Assembly (NCBI GenBank): GCA_013397935.1
Contig: VZRN01005622.1
Location: 3,909,262-3,973,261, forward strand
Direction: 5' to 3'
Source: Dasyornis broadbenti
Taxonomy: Eukaryota; Chordata; Aves; Passeriformes; Dasyornithidae
Length of the DNA: 64,000 nucleotides
How positions within the stretch are numbered: position 1 is the first letter of the stretch; the number at the start of each line of letters is the position of its first letter. The notes under the pieces are model-generated. The model did not search any database and had not been told where the DNA came from. It saw only the letters and a program-made list of their open reading frames with translations. Below are positions 1 through 11,329 of the stretch, in pieces. The position numbers and the translations under genes are program-made.

Positions 1-1795
1 TTCCTAGGAGCAGCTGCAGCCCGAACCCACCCTAGAACCTGTAATTCTGAACATATCACGCCTTTTTCTGACCTTTTTGTACTAATCCTGCTATGTCAGC
101 TGACTGCAGCAGTCATGCTGTGCTTGGAGACACTGTTAAGGGCTGGAGATGCTCACTGAATTATGAACTGGCAGTCCAAGTTCCTGCAGGAAAGCCATGG
201 GCCTAAAATAGCTAAAGTGTGACCACCAGCTGCTAGCAAGAATTAAATTGTGGAGGAAAAACGATGGGGGAAGCAGTATAAATGGGTGGTACCCATTTGC
301 TCCATCAATAACCAAGAATTCTTGCATTTATTGCAAGAGCAAGTGGAATTTAGCAGTTGGAAATAAGCAGCTGTATGAGGGGCAGTGAAAAGCAGGACGT
401 GGTTGTCATTGATTCCTATTGTGAGGTAATGGTGATGTAAAAGGTGGCTAGGCGGAGTTTTGGGTTTAGTTTTTATTTCTTTAAAGGAAATTTTGACAAA
501 TAAAAAAAGTCCAGAAAACAGAATTCAGGGACTTTTTTACATCTTCCAAAAAGAGCCTTCAACTTTTCATTAGATTCTGGCATTTCTTAAAAAAATATTT
601 GTTTGCTTGAAATTGCTTTTGCTGAACCAATGCAAGGTCCAGAGAGAATGATTTTAATAAGTTTCTATGAAATCAATGTAACACTAAGAACCTTGTGGCT
701 CAGCTTCTCAGCAGGCTCGAAAAACACCTCTCTCACTTGAAGTAATAGGATCCAGTAAAACTTGTATGAGTGAAAATAGGTGGATTTATGCCACTCAAAA
801 CCCCCTGTGATCCTGAAATAGGGATCAAATAGGTGTATGATATATAACTGATAATTGGAGCTGTGTAAATTCTCAGTACAAGGCTGTAACTGGATTGTTT
901 CAGCTTTCTTAGTAAACTGTTGCGGGATTTATTTTTAGATACTTTTAACACTTCTATGGGTTTCTGAAGGAACAAATGATGGACGTAGTTAATGCTTGGG
1001 TTTTGACCCACCACAACAGAGACTATCAAGAAAGGCTTATGTCTAAATTCAGCCATGATTAATGAATAAAAAATTATAAAGGAGGTAGTAGGATCAGTGA
1101 TACAAAGACTACAGTTAAGGCATTGTCTCAAACTCATAGGCCTGAATACCTGAACAAGAATTTATAAAATCAGGCAAGATAGCCCGTCAATTAATTTTTA
1201 ATTTATTTTCTACACGATTTTGCATGTGCTCTCACATTTTCCTAGCATTATCTAGACATGTTGTGGTAAATTTTCAAAGTCTGCTTAACAATGATCTGAG
1301 AGATTTTTATTAATCATTCCAGAAAACAAGAACTCCAATCTCCAAGTACAGGAATTATTTGGCGAATGAGAATCATTAAATTCTTTGTCCCTACTTTTGT
1401 GTTTTTCATTGCAGGATTACTATTTGTCTGAGCTACACAAAGAAAATTACATAAAAGTGGAATTTGTAGATGCTTGTAAATGTTCATTTGAGCACTGATG
1501 TGTGGGCTTTGTTATAGGGATACCAAAACCTTAATTCACACATTTCTTCAGTCCTGATGTGTACAGACAAAACCTGACTCATCAGACTGAAATACTGCCA
1601 CTGTAGGAAAATACAATTTATCCACTTGAGTGTGTACTGGGTAGTTTTGCTTCTGTAAATCCCTTTGTCCCGTGGGATTACACTAATAGAAATGGAATAA
1701 TCTTTCCTCCTTGAATATGAAAACTGTAATACCTGTCACCAGAATAGACTGATAATATGATTTCCTGAAGAATTCATTGCAGAATAGGTGGAGAA

Positions 1796-1811
1796 ATATA
1801 TATATATATAT
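1796..1811. repeat. (AT)8 microsatellite
   Basis: Eight uninterrupted AT units, read directly. It is a simple dinucleotide repeat in AT-rich surroundings. Confidence 0.9.
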
Positions 1812-2156
1812 GTTCCAGCTGCAAGTAAGGAGGATGTTTTTCAGCAAGATAAACCACAGGTTCTCCTGTGATGGGGTGTCTCTGTAGGAATCACATCTTG
1901 GTTTAAGTTTGATAAAGCCTGTCCAGGGAGGAAGTTAGCTTGTTTAGTGCCTTTAAATGTGCTTTAGAGGTTAATTGCTGTGCTGAATACAAGCTTCTAG
2001 AAGTTCTTATTATTTATCATTTGAGATTTTTTTCACTGTTTCTTGCTTTACCCCCTTTCTCCACTCCCCCTGCCCCAAAATTAAAAAGAGCAAGTTTCTT
2101 ACTACTTTGAAAAGATTTGACAAGAGATTAAAAGTCATTCAATTTTCACACACTGG

Positions 2157-2174
2157 AAAAAAAAAAAAAAAAAA
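2157..2174. repeat. A18 homopolymer
   Basis: Eighteen consecutive A bases. No retrotransposon body is recognisable upstream and no target-site duplication was seen, so it is recorded only as simple sequence. Confidence 0.9.
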
Positions 2175-2252
2175 GATAACAATTATGGAAGAAAGTGAGT
2201 TTTAAGTATTCACTTTTGATTCTTTTTGGTTGATTTTTTTTTTTTTTCTCAG

Positions 2253-2341
2253 ACATGGTAGTCTGCAAATTGCTTCTAAAAGGATGCATGGGAGAAGAGT
2301 ATATCTGTGTAAAGGTCACAGAAAGCCTTTGGATAGTTCAG
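2253..2341 (+). other. Candidate internal exon (89 nt), unproven
   Basis: Seen: a near-continuous T tract ending in CTCAG lies directly before base 2253, which is a strong acceptor. Base 2341 is the last G of TTCAG followed by GTAAGTAG, an exact match to the CAG|GTAAGT donor consensus. The 89 bases between are open in two of three forward frames, one giving peptides such as LLLKGCMGEEYICVKVTES and the other SLQIASKRMHGRRVYLCKG. I recognise neither. Inferred: a spliced internal exon of a + strand transcript, either coding or part of a long non-coding RNA. Alternative: a cryptic or pseudo exon, which are common in introns. The open frame that runs on to base 2677 passes the donor and is probably incidental. 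Confidence 0.3.
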
Positions 2342-3624
2342 GTAAGTAGTCAAACAGCTAAGAGACAAGCCTGTGGGAATCAGGAACTCAGGTGCTCAAA
2401 AAGCTGTTTATTACCCACTTTTCATTGTTTAAGCCCAAGAATGGGCTTCTCAAGCAGATGCCGTGTTGCTTCAGGGTTTCATTGGGTGTCTGACAATGTC
2501 AAGCACGTTTTAATGTTGTGCTGGGTTAACTGCTCTGCTCACGCAGCCCTCCTCTTGAGCAGTCCTTGTTCAGATGTGCTTTTAAAGTTGTGGTATGTTT
2601 TTAGCTGTAAAGAAAACCCACAGGTCTCAGGGGAGGTTGCTGTGGATTTTTTAACATTATATATCCTCACTTTATAGACAGGCTTCATTGAGGCCATAAT
2701 TCCAATTTGGTTTTTAAAAGTAATTACTGGATTGCACCTTTTATTTTTTTTTTCTGTCTGCAAGTATCAGGCACCTGTATGCATTAAAAATTCAGATCTC
2801 TTTTTTATTTTTTATTTTTTCATAGGGAAAGGTATTTAGGAATTAATTTTGGGCAGCTCCAGGATAAAAACAAGTTATAGCTATGAGTCGTCCCTTTTCA
2901 CTCCTCTCGCAAAGGCTTCTGCAAGAATCTTAATGATAATCTCACCAATATCTATATCTGGCCTGTTCTTTCATGGGTGATAATTACAGAAGTAATGGAA
3001 AAGGAACAGGAGAAACAGATGAACAGGCATCAACTTGGATGGCACTGCTGGCAAAGTAGCAAGGCAATTTTCAGTCTATGAAGAGAAAAGTGCATCTACT
3101 TAATGAGGGCCAGAACTATGCAGAGCCAATTAAGTGAAGATGAGCACAAAAGAAGAAGGTAGTAGTGAATTTACAGAGATTCCCTGCACGTTTTGGGGCT
3201 TGCTCCTTTTTTTTTTTTCCTGAGTACATCCTCCATAGCCCTTGGCAAGCCTGAGCATGAATTTGCTGTGTAATGAATAATTCTGATTACTGAGTGCCCA
3301 TGGTGTGCTGGGGGCTGTGTGGTCAGCCCAGTAAATATGGGATCTGTTTGCAGGCATGTAAAGCAAAACACTGGGCATGGGAGACACTAACCTGTTTTTA
3401 ATGTTCCTCAGGTTTTGTGTGCCTTTCCTGCCAAATGACTGAGATTTCTGTTCCAGCAGCCTGCACAGCCAGGGACAGCCAGCAGATTCCGTGCAGAATA
3501 ACTTGGAGAATTTCAGCTCCTGGTTTGTGACCTACTTATACTTAAAACAAGACTTAGAGATGAATGTGCTTTTCCCACATATACCTATGCTATGAAGAGA
3601 GATGCTCTTAAATTTAACTTTGCT
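2342..3624. other. Unique sequence, no gene recognised
   Basis: Contains a short T run (3207-3218) and small open frames on both strands (up to 85 codons at 3130-3387, - strand) without recognisable motifs. No repeat family was identified. Confidence 0.55.
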
Positions 3625-3715
3625 AAATGTTATGCAAATTCAGTGCATTTTAACTTTCGCAGCCTGGAATAAAAGTGCTATGCTTTACTTTAAACACACA
3701 TTTTGCATAACAATA
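3625..3715. promoter_or_regulatory. Pair of inverted SOX-OCT-like composite sites
   Basis: Bases 3625-3639 on the + strand read AAATGTTATGCAAAT, 13 of 15 matching the composite SOX2-POU5F1 site CATTGTTATGCAAAT. Its octamer half, ATGCAAAT, is perfect. Bases 3701-3715 read on the - strand TATTGTTATGCAAAA, again 13 of 15, with a good SOX half. A further ATGCAAAA-like half site lies near 3740-3748. Known: SOXB1 and POU factors bind such composites in pluripotency and neural enhancers. Inferred: this 90-base stretch could be a developmental enhancer core. Octamer-like words also occur by chance in AT-rich DNA, so function is unproven. Confidence 0.3.
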
Positions 3716-4439
3716 TTAAGTTCCATATATTATCTTAAAATGCAAAATGTATAAATCTACGTGGCTGCAAGAGCATAAGCAGAACATATTACTCTGTGAA
3801 AATGGAAGCACAGTCCCAGCAGCGTGCAGTATCTGTATATTAATCAAGCCCACTGATAGCTTTGTTTCAGGAAAAAGAAGTTGACTTTAACTTTTTTTTT
3901 CCTTTAATTTATGAAGTACGAGGATATATTAAGCAATAATGCACTCCAAGAGAGAGCATTTAACACATGAAGAGGTTCACATTTTTATCCTTCTAAGCTA
4001 AGAGAAAAGCCATAAAGTTTCCAAATTTATAATGCTGCGGCAGAGATAAACTCCTGAAATCATAATTTAGCTGTTTCTCTGTCAGTCAAAAAAAGCAGTT
4101 ACAGTTCAGTAATCAGATCCTAGTTCTTAATTTTTCCCTCTTAACAAATGAAAACCTCAAACTGTTCTTCACTGAGCAGATCAATTTCCATCAGTGTAAG
4201 GGGAGACTCAGAGGACAGAGAGATGTATTGACCAGCTCCTTCTCATGGCACTATCCAGTGTAGAACTGGACAGTGGCAGGGCCAGAGGAGGCTCCTTAGA
4301 GGTGCTAAGAAAAGCAGCAAGGCAATTATTTAATTAAAGAAAGAACTATTTTTTACCTCACCTTTGTCCCTCTCCCTCCCCACTGCAAATATTCAAAAGC
4401 AATAGGATTTGTGGAAGAACTCAATGGCTGCTGCCGCAA
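3716..4439. other. Mostly unique sequence before CR1 copy
   Basis: No gene recognised. Around 4262-4320 the text GGCCAGAGGAGGCTCC resembles an inner part of CR1 sense sequence, so the CR1 element that follows may once have begun further left, with unrelated or badly decayed sequence between. I do not include it in the CR1 call. Confidence 0.5.
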
Positions 4440-4820
4440 ATGTGGGAGTGAAGAGACTTGGGGTTGTTCAGCCTGGAAAAAACTGGCCTTCCTGTACCTA
4501 AAGGGGTCCTACAAAAATGCTGGAGAGGAACTTTTCACAGGGGCATGTAGTGATAGAACAGGGTGAATGTCTTTAAATAGAGAGAGGGTAGATTTAGAGT
4601 AGATACTAGGAGAGAATTCTTTACTGTGGCGGTGGTGAGGCACTGGAACAGGTTGCCCAAAGAAGCTGTGGATGCTCCATCCCTAGAAGTGTTCAAGGCC
4701 AGGATGGATGGGGCTCTGAGCAATCTCATCTAATTAAAGGTGTTCCTATCCATGGCAGGGCGCCTGGAACAAAGTGATTTTTAAGGTCCCATCCAACCCA
4801 AACTATTTGATGAATATCAT
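4440..4820 (+). mobile_element. CR1 LINE, 5'-truncated 3' end
   Basis: The segment follows the 3' region of avian CR1 in order. It has a GGGGTTGTTCAGCCTGG block near 4460, the TAGATTTAGAG...GATACTAGG block near 4590, then GAGGCACTGGAACAGGTTGC (4637-4656), CCATCCCTAGAAGTGTTCAA near 4677, CCATGGCAGG near 4751, and the ending TTAAGGTCCCATCCAACCCA (4781-4800). The usual tail of 8-base units is decayed to TTTGATGAATATC. There is no reverse transcriptase coding left and no poly(A), as expected for CR1. Divergence from the consensus that I recall is moderate, so this is an old copy. The sense strand is +. Confidence 0.93.
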
Positions 4821-7800
4821 TCCTGATTGCTGTTTTGACATGTTCATAGTTCAAGATTTTTCAAAGACATTTAAGCTTTCATTCACAGAAATTGCTCTCA
4901 GTAGTGTTTTCTGTATCGTGTGTTGAAATCCATGGGACTTGCTTTAGCACCGTTCCATCAAATGTAGACGATTCACCTCTGTGCTTAACTGCAGGTTTGG
5001 GTGCCTCAACACTTCTGAGAATATAATCTTGAATTACTTGTCTGCCAAAACAGAGGAGCTTATGACAGACTGCCATCATTTACCTGCACTCACTAACATA
5101 ATCTCTTCCCTACCCACCAGAACATCCTTTGCAATGTACTGAATAAATCACCTATGCCTAAATAATTACATGTTCAGGTTGTAAACCATTAAGGTTCACT
5201 GATTTATTACAAACCTTTAGAATATGATGCTCCGGTTTGGTAAACATTCCCAGGCATATCAAGAAGCCATACTCCTGGTGGATAAACAAGGCAGAGAAAT
5301 GGTATTTCTGTGGTTTTATCTTTTTCGCCAGGTTCTGCAAAGCGTGTGTCCACATGAATAATGATGTCCTCTTCCTCACAAAATGCTTAGGAGTGTTGTT
5401 TCCCCAGCTGAAGGAAGCATAAAAAGACAAAATTATTTCAACTGGTACTTTGATAATAGTGATGGGAAAAGCTGAAGTGATTGCGCTCTGCTCTCTTAGA
5501 TAGAGTCACATGATGCCGTAAATAGTGAAATCTTTCTCAAACCAAACAGCAAAAACTTATGTTAAAAGCTCATGGATTTTCCTGTTCACTGTATAGATTC
5601 TTCTCACAGAAAAATGATTTAGTCTCTACTGGCTTTTTAAAGCTGTTATCACTGCCATAAATGGTTTGACTCTATTTAAAGTTAATTTATGTCTTTCATG
5701 TGTGAATACTATCTTTTAAGAAGAAGGAAAAGGGGGAAATAAACAACACTTTTTTTTTTTTAATATCATATTAATTAACTTGAATTTTTATACTCTAAAG
5801 CACGTTGGTAATATGATATAATTTAATGTTAGTGTTTTCTGTCCCCTATTGACTGATTCTGGGGGAGAATTTTTGGCATATATTTGTATTTGTTGGCTTG
5901 CAATGTGCATGAAATCTTATTTTTATTTTTCTTTTTTTTAACATGGTTTCTTAATTGTTCTTTATGTGATGTAGCACTTGTTGCATGGCTACACACCAGA
6001 CTGAACAGACCTGCCTGGTCACGGCTTTCACGTGATAATAAGAATGTCATAAACCTTACAAAAGGGGAAAGGAGCACTGCTGTTTTCTCTGTGATCGCTC
6101 AGACAAGTAATTTCTAGCAAGATTGATTGAAAGGACTGTTTGATAGCAGCTTTTTGGGTGTTCCTCCCACACTGCATCTGTTCTGGGTATAATTGCATAT
6201 ATCAGTATCCAGACCAACACTTTGGATAGCCCTATTTTTGGTTTTATGGCTGATACTCCAAATTAATGTGGACTGATGTAATCTTAAACTTATACCAGTA
6301 AACTCTGACCTAAATGTCTGGTAAATCAAATTTATACTCACCTACTTCCTGAGGATGGCACAATAAGTTAGAAATTGAACTTTTGGCTTTACTATGGAGA
6401 CCAACTTAACAAAATGTATAAATGTATAATTCCAATGAATTTCATGTAACTTGTTCAGGACCTTGTGCAAATTACAATGTACACCCACCTCCTACTACTC
6501 TCTCATATCCAATTCTTTTAAAAAACATTTCCTAAAACCTCAATTAAAGGTTTCTCCAGAGGCTCAGGAAAAGTTAGAGTTTGAAGCGGGGATCTTAGAT
6601 GTAATTTTCACATGTAGGATTTAATTTTTAAGCCCCTGAGCCCCTGTACTTAGGGACAGTGAGCATGGGCAAGCAATCTAAAAACCTGCAAACAGTGGAG
6701 CACTAGAACAGAAATGTGTGGGAGATTTGTTTCTGTTTTGTTGTTGCTGGATATGAAGAAAGAAGGGAGAATATAGAGAATATTTTTTCCTGCTCTTCAG
6801 ACACAGCTATGTGTTTAACAGGTATTAGTTTCGGCAACTTAATAAAGAACTGGAACCTTTCCCTTGGACTATCTGGCAGAGGAATGTGTTTAACTTATGT
6901 TGTCAAGGTAACACCAGCAGCATTTGCAGGCCCCTTGAGTGCTTTATTTTCCATTCCTTAATATTTGCTGGATTTGGTGAGCAGAGTTGCACATCCCTCA
7001 AAGTGTTTCTGAGGGCCAGTGGGTCATTGCTGAAGTCTACCCATGAGACCCCTCCACTTTCCTGAGGTGATCTTGTAGCTGTTGGAGAAAACATAATTTT
7101 TGATTTTTTTTTTTTTTTACTCCAAGAATGACAAGTTTGAAAAGCCCTGTCTAAAATAATTTTTAAAAAAATTTTTTCATGCTTGCAATGTGGGAGGAAA
7201 AAAAAAAGATTTTTTTGTGGCTTTAAATCGCTCACTTTCTACTGTGAGCATAATTGTGCTGGACACAGAACACAGAATTAGAGTCAGGTTTTGAAATACT
7301 TTGCAATGCAAGGGGCTCTGCGTGCAGCAAAGCTTTGCTGATAGAGCTGTAGAAACAATTTCACAATTATTCTGTTTATTCACTACGGTGCACTAATTCC
7401 CTCTCTGACTCTGCATGTTAAACAATATGTGTCCATAAATTAGTTGCAAAAATACACTGGCAAAATTATTATCTCCCTGGCCCAGTCTCTTTGCATTTTT
7501 CATCAGAAGGGCTGCAGCCCCTACATTGGATTTCACAGTGTGGTGACTGTAGCTGCAGGAGCACTGCGGGGCTCTATTTGTGAGAAGCCTCATGAATTGA
7601 ATCCCATGGTTCTGTCTGCAGGGGGTGACTAGCAATGAACCAGCCCCTGTGTATTAAAATATGCTCAAGTACATTTTCAAGGGCATCTGCCAAATGGTTT
7701 CCCTTTTTAACAATTAGCAGCTAACTTCTCCTGCTCCCTTCAAAGGCCTCTTATTTAACTGCCTCACTTCACTTTGATTATTTCAACAGACTCAGTACTA

Positions 7801-8400
7801 TCAGTGTGCTCCCTTCTCAGCTGTCTTTGCTTCAGAATCTCTTAGAGGTTTCTTGCCATCCACGTCCATTCTCTGTGTCTGCTAACATGCAGAGCCTGGA
7901 ATGTAAACCAGCACATTTTGGGAGTATGACCAACAGGTGTAGTTAACATACTTTATAAATACCAGCAGAAATACACAGAATGTGTCTTCATCGGCGTTTT
8001 AGCTCAGATCAGAAATATGCTTTACCTGTGAACCTCTCAAGGTAATTTCCTGTGCTGTGGTCTCAGCTGCTGGCTGGGGTCAAACCCCAACAGGCAGATG
8101 GACTGGATCTCTGTTGGGTGAAAATAAACTGGAAGATGCATTCCAGTGTTCCAATTCCAATTCATAATTTTCTCTGAACTCTTACAATCACTCAGTCAAC
8201 AGGGCAAGAATAGAGCTAATGTGAGGTAGAAAAAAAATTAAATAGATACGGTCTAGACATCAAGCCGTCAGAAGCAGCAATAGTGTTGCTCAATAAATCT
8301 GGGTAAGATGGACTGAGCCAACACTAAATCTCATTGAAATCAATGGCACTTGTATAATTTCCACAAGTGCTGGGAGAAATGGCTTCACCATTTCCTGAAA
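4821..8400. other. Unique sequence, no gene recognised
   Basis: Several overlapping short frames occur on both strands, notably around 4879-5079, 5222-5430 and 5884-6117. Segment 5975-6106 is open, has AG before it and GTAATT after it, and reads as peptides such as VAWLHTRLNRPAWSRLSRDN. Segment 5222-5425 is open in several frames on both strands. None matches a family that I know, and the two lie in opposite best orientations. A 16-base palindrome lies at 7325-7340. A possible LTR end fragment near 8055-8092 is discussed in the findings. Confidence 0.5.
7325..7340. repeat. 16-bp perfect palindrome
   Basis: The 16 bases read the same on both strands (CAGCAAAG and its complement, no spacer). 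About one palindrome of this length is expected by chance in a window of this size, so I attach no function to it. Confidence 0.8.
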
Positions 8401-10723
8401 TGACCAATAATTTGCATGTCTGAGAGGACAAACAGTAGTTTAAAAACTTTGTTTGAATACTTTTGCTTTTCACTGTAAATTTCTAATAAACTCAGTGTAA
8501 TTTCTCACTGCATGAAAATCACCCCAAAATCACAATCCCTTGCAAAATTCAAATATTTCTGGATTGAATAAACTAAAATCAACAACAGCAGCAAAGAAAC
8601 CTTGTGCTATTTTGATACACTTACCTGTAGTTCTAGGGAGAAAAAAGCCTTGAAAAACAGAGAAAGGTACTATAATTTCATACAAACTGATTTGGCTTAA
8701 CTGGAATTATAGATGGGATTACGATCTTCTAGTAATTAATTTTTTTCATGTTGTTGTCTTCCAAAGCAAAATTCTGACTAAGAGGTACCCTGGATAAAGA
8801 GCAATGTGCTCCAAATTGCAGGGAAAGTACATTACTCAGCTGACAGCTGACCTGCCATTTATAATTAATGTCAGAGCAGCAGTAAACCAAAATGACTACT
8901 TTTCCAACTGATATAACTTGTCTTCTGTCTTGTCCTCTTTAAACCTCTTTCAACACACCATACCTATTGGCATATCCTTCTAAAATCCCTTCCAGAGCTG
9001 TGTTTTGATCTTTTTAGCCAGTTGATCCCATATTCTCACAGTGTAATTTTGTTTAATTGAACAATGTTCTCTTAATTAAGAAATAATTAAAGTGGAATTT
9101 CACTGAAAATATCTAGGTCTTACCTTATTTCCTGTTTTGCCTGGGAAGACAATCTGTTGGAGCAGCTGTGTGAACAGTAAAACACACCTTGTATTAAAAG
9201 GCTAATCTGTTTTAACCATAATAAAAGTTATCTTAGTAGTGCAGATACCCGGAAGGATCTTTTCAGTCTCTTCTTTATCTCTTTTAAATCTCTCAGAGAA
9301 ATGAGAAATCTCTTCTTATATTCTCCTGGATCTAATTTACATACTGTCAGTGCTCTTGACTGGTCTCAGAATTGACACATGCAAGAGAATTGAAAAAGAA
9401 AGAAGTTGAACTATTAAAGTAAGTGAGAAGGGAAAGAAAGAATATTTGTGAAGAACATGCACAGAGAATATAGTAAAATAGAAAATGTGGCAGTTAAGGA
9501 TGATGCATATATTTCTTCTTTTAATGTAAATATATAATTATGATTACCTTGTCTGAAATCCTGTTAGGCATTTGTGAAGGAAATTCTGCCAAAGACTTTT
9601 CATCCTGTTATCTTTATTCAATATGTAATATCAGTGGGGAGAAAATAGTTTAGCATAGCGTCTGAATGCCCATGGCTATCTCATAAATATATATATATGT
9701 ATATAAAATGCATTAAATACATATATATACATTTACACATACTGTATATTATGTATATGTCTAAGAGCCTTTGGTACACCGAGTCAAATCGTATTAGCAA
9801 CAACCACAGGCTAGTGCTAATTTAAACTTTCATTAGGTTCCTGCTAGTATCTCTTCAACTTCAGCTTTCCCTGACAAGCACAAGGGAAAATGATGTTCCA
9901 CTTTTCATTTTCCAAATATGATGCATTTAATAATGGAAGTAATGTTTTTGAACTCTGCAATTTGAATGGGATCTTAGTGAAATAGAACATTTTTGATGAG
10001 ACTGAGGTGCTAGGATCCACCTTGTGGCTGAGCTGACCACGCAGAAGTTGGGGTGAGGAAAATGAAATGTGTGAGAATTAGTTTTAGAGAAAAAATAAGC
10101 AGGACATAGGGGCGTGTGTGTGTACATATGTATGTGCATATAAATTCTTGTCATATTTCCTCTGTGTACTCTTGAAAATTAGTAAGTGTTCAGAAATAAT
10201 GCACTAAAAAAAAAAAAAAAAGAATCCCAAGTTTTGAATTATGTATTTGAACTATCTCTGGCAATTGCTACTTCTGCTGGTAATTATTGAAGACTGAAAA
10301 CTGTTGTTATGTGCATATGTGATAGACTCCCCAGAGACAGCATGGCAAATATTAAACCTGCTGTATGTGCTTGATCTGAACCATAAAAGCAAACGTATAA
10401 TCAAATAAAACCGGCCTATAAAGCACACTCACACTTCAAAGCTTGCTATTAAAGAGTCTTTGTTGGATTCAATGTTTATTGGGCTTCAGTGACTTACAGG
10501 GAAAACGTGCTAATTTTACTCAAGGCTTGATCTGTCCCTTTCCAGGAGCCAAGAAGACCTTTCTGTCGTGGATGCAATGGACACGGAGATATTTTAAGGC
10601 TACAACTGAGTATCCGCGTTATCGCGATACAGGCGGGTGTCTGAACGTACACAGCATTCTGGTGGTGGGAGTTGTTTGACTGACCTCTCTTTTTCAGTTT
10701 CATAAACTACAGCTTTCGTTGTT
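8401..10723. other. Unique AT-rich sequence before solo LTR
   Basis: Holds a perfect octamer ATTTGCAT (8410-8417), a possible tiny - strand exon at 8625-8632 (see findings), an AT-rich microsatellite region, a short GT run (10114-10123) and an A16 run (10206-10221). Open frames do not exceed 78 codons and none is recognised. Confidence 0.55.
9683..9762. repeat. AT-rich microsatellite region (TA/ATGT)
   Basis: Broken runs of TA and TATG units, for example ATATATATATATGTATATAA near 9688 and ATACATATATATACATTTAC near 9718. It is low-complexity sequence, likely length-variable. Confidence 0.75.
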
Positions 10724-11253
10724 TGTACTGGTTTTGACTGGGATAGAGTTGTTTTTCTTCACAGTGGCCGGTACAGGGCTGTGTTTTGGATTTGTGCTGA
10801 ACACGGGGTTGATGACACAGGGATGTTTTAACCCTTCCTGAGCAGTGCTCCCACGATGCCAGGGCTTTTCCTGCCTCCCACACTGCCCCACCAGCGAGTG
10901 GACTGTGGGAGTCACCAGAAGTTGGAAGGGGACACAGCAGGGACAGTTGATCCCCACTGACCCCAGGGGTATTCCATCATGTGGCTGCTTGGCCAGAGCT
11001 GCCATCACTCGAGGACTGCCTGGGCATCACTACAACCAACCGGTTGGTGGTGAGCAATTTATTTGGGTTTTTATTACTCATTTTTCTTGGATTTACTCCT
11101 TTTGTTATCTTTATTTTTTTATTATTAAGCTGTCTTTATGCCACTTTTTTTTTTTTTTTTNNNNNNNNNNNNNNNNNNNNNNNNNNNNNNNNNNNNNNNN
11201 NACCCTGATGGCTCTCTCTCCCATGTCACTGAGTGGGGGGTTAAACCATGATT
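10724..11253 (+). mobile_element. Solo LTR of an avian endogenous retrovirus
   Basis: The segment starts with TGTACTGGTTTTGACTGGGA and follows a bird LTR family that I know from memory: GTGTTTTGGATTTGTGCTGA (10780-10799), CTGAGCAGTGCTCCCA near 10839, CACCAGCGAGTGGACTG near 10889, CAGAAGTTGGAAGGGGACAC (10917-10936), TTGGTGGTGAGCAATTTATT near 11043, and the end TGGGGGGTTAAACCATG near 11234. The second LTR in this window (58259-58807) shares the beginning. The promoter block AGCATATAAAG that I expect in U3 is missing. The U5 region carries a T tract and the 41-base gap. No internal retroviral genes, primer-binding site or second LTR adjoin it, so it is a solo LTR. No clear target-site duplication was found. 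The family name is left open. Confidence 0.85.
11142..11201. other. T run followed by assembly gap inside the LTR
   Basis: A T run (about 11143-11160) runs straight into 41 N bases (11161-11201). LTR sequence resumes at 11202. The gap probably hides an unresolved homopolymer; its true length is unknown. Confidence 0.9.
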
Positions 11254-11329
11254 CTTTGGTATGCATATGAGTGTGCACATCGATCATTTCTGTGAAGCAG
11301 CTGAGATGATATAAATCCATATCTCCTCT

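Larger units (their letters stand above)
1..2252. other. Unique AT-rich sequence, no gene recognised
   Basis: Non-coding by all visible signs. The longest open frame is 134 codons on the - strand (733-1137); it has no motif that I recognise and no start or splice context. The stretch holds a short TA microsatellite and an 18-base A run, listed separately, and ends in a long T-rich tract (about 2233-2250) that forms the polypyrimidine tract of the exon-like segment that follows. Confidence 0.6.

Noticed and set aside
733..1137. 134-codon - strand frame
   Set aside because: No motif, no start or splice signals, and no resemblance to retroelement proteins that I know.
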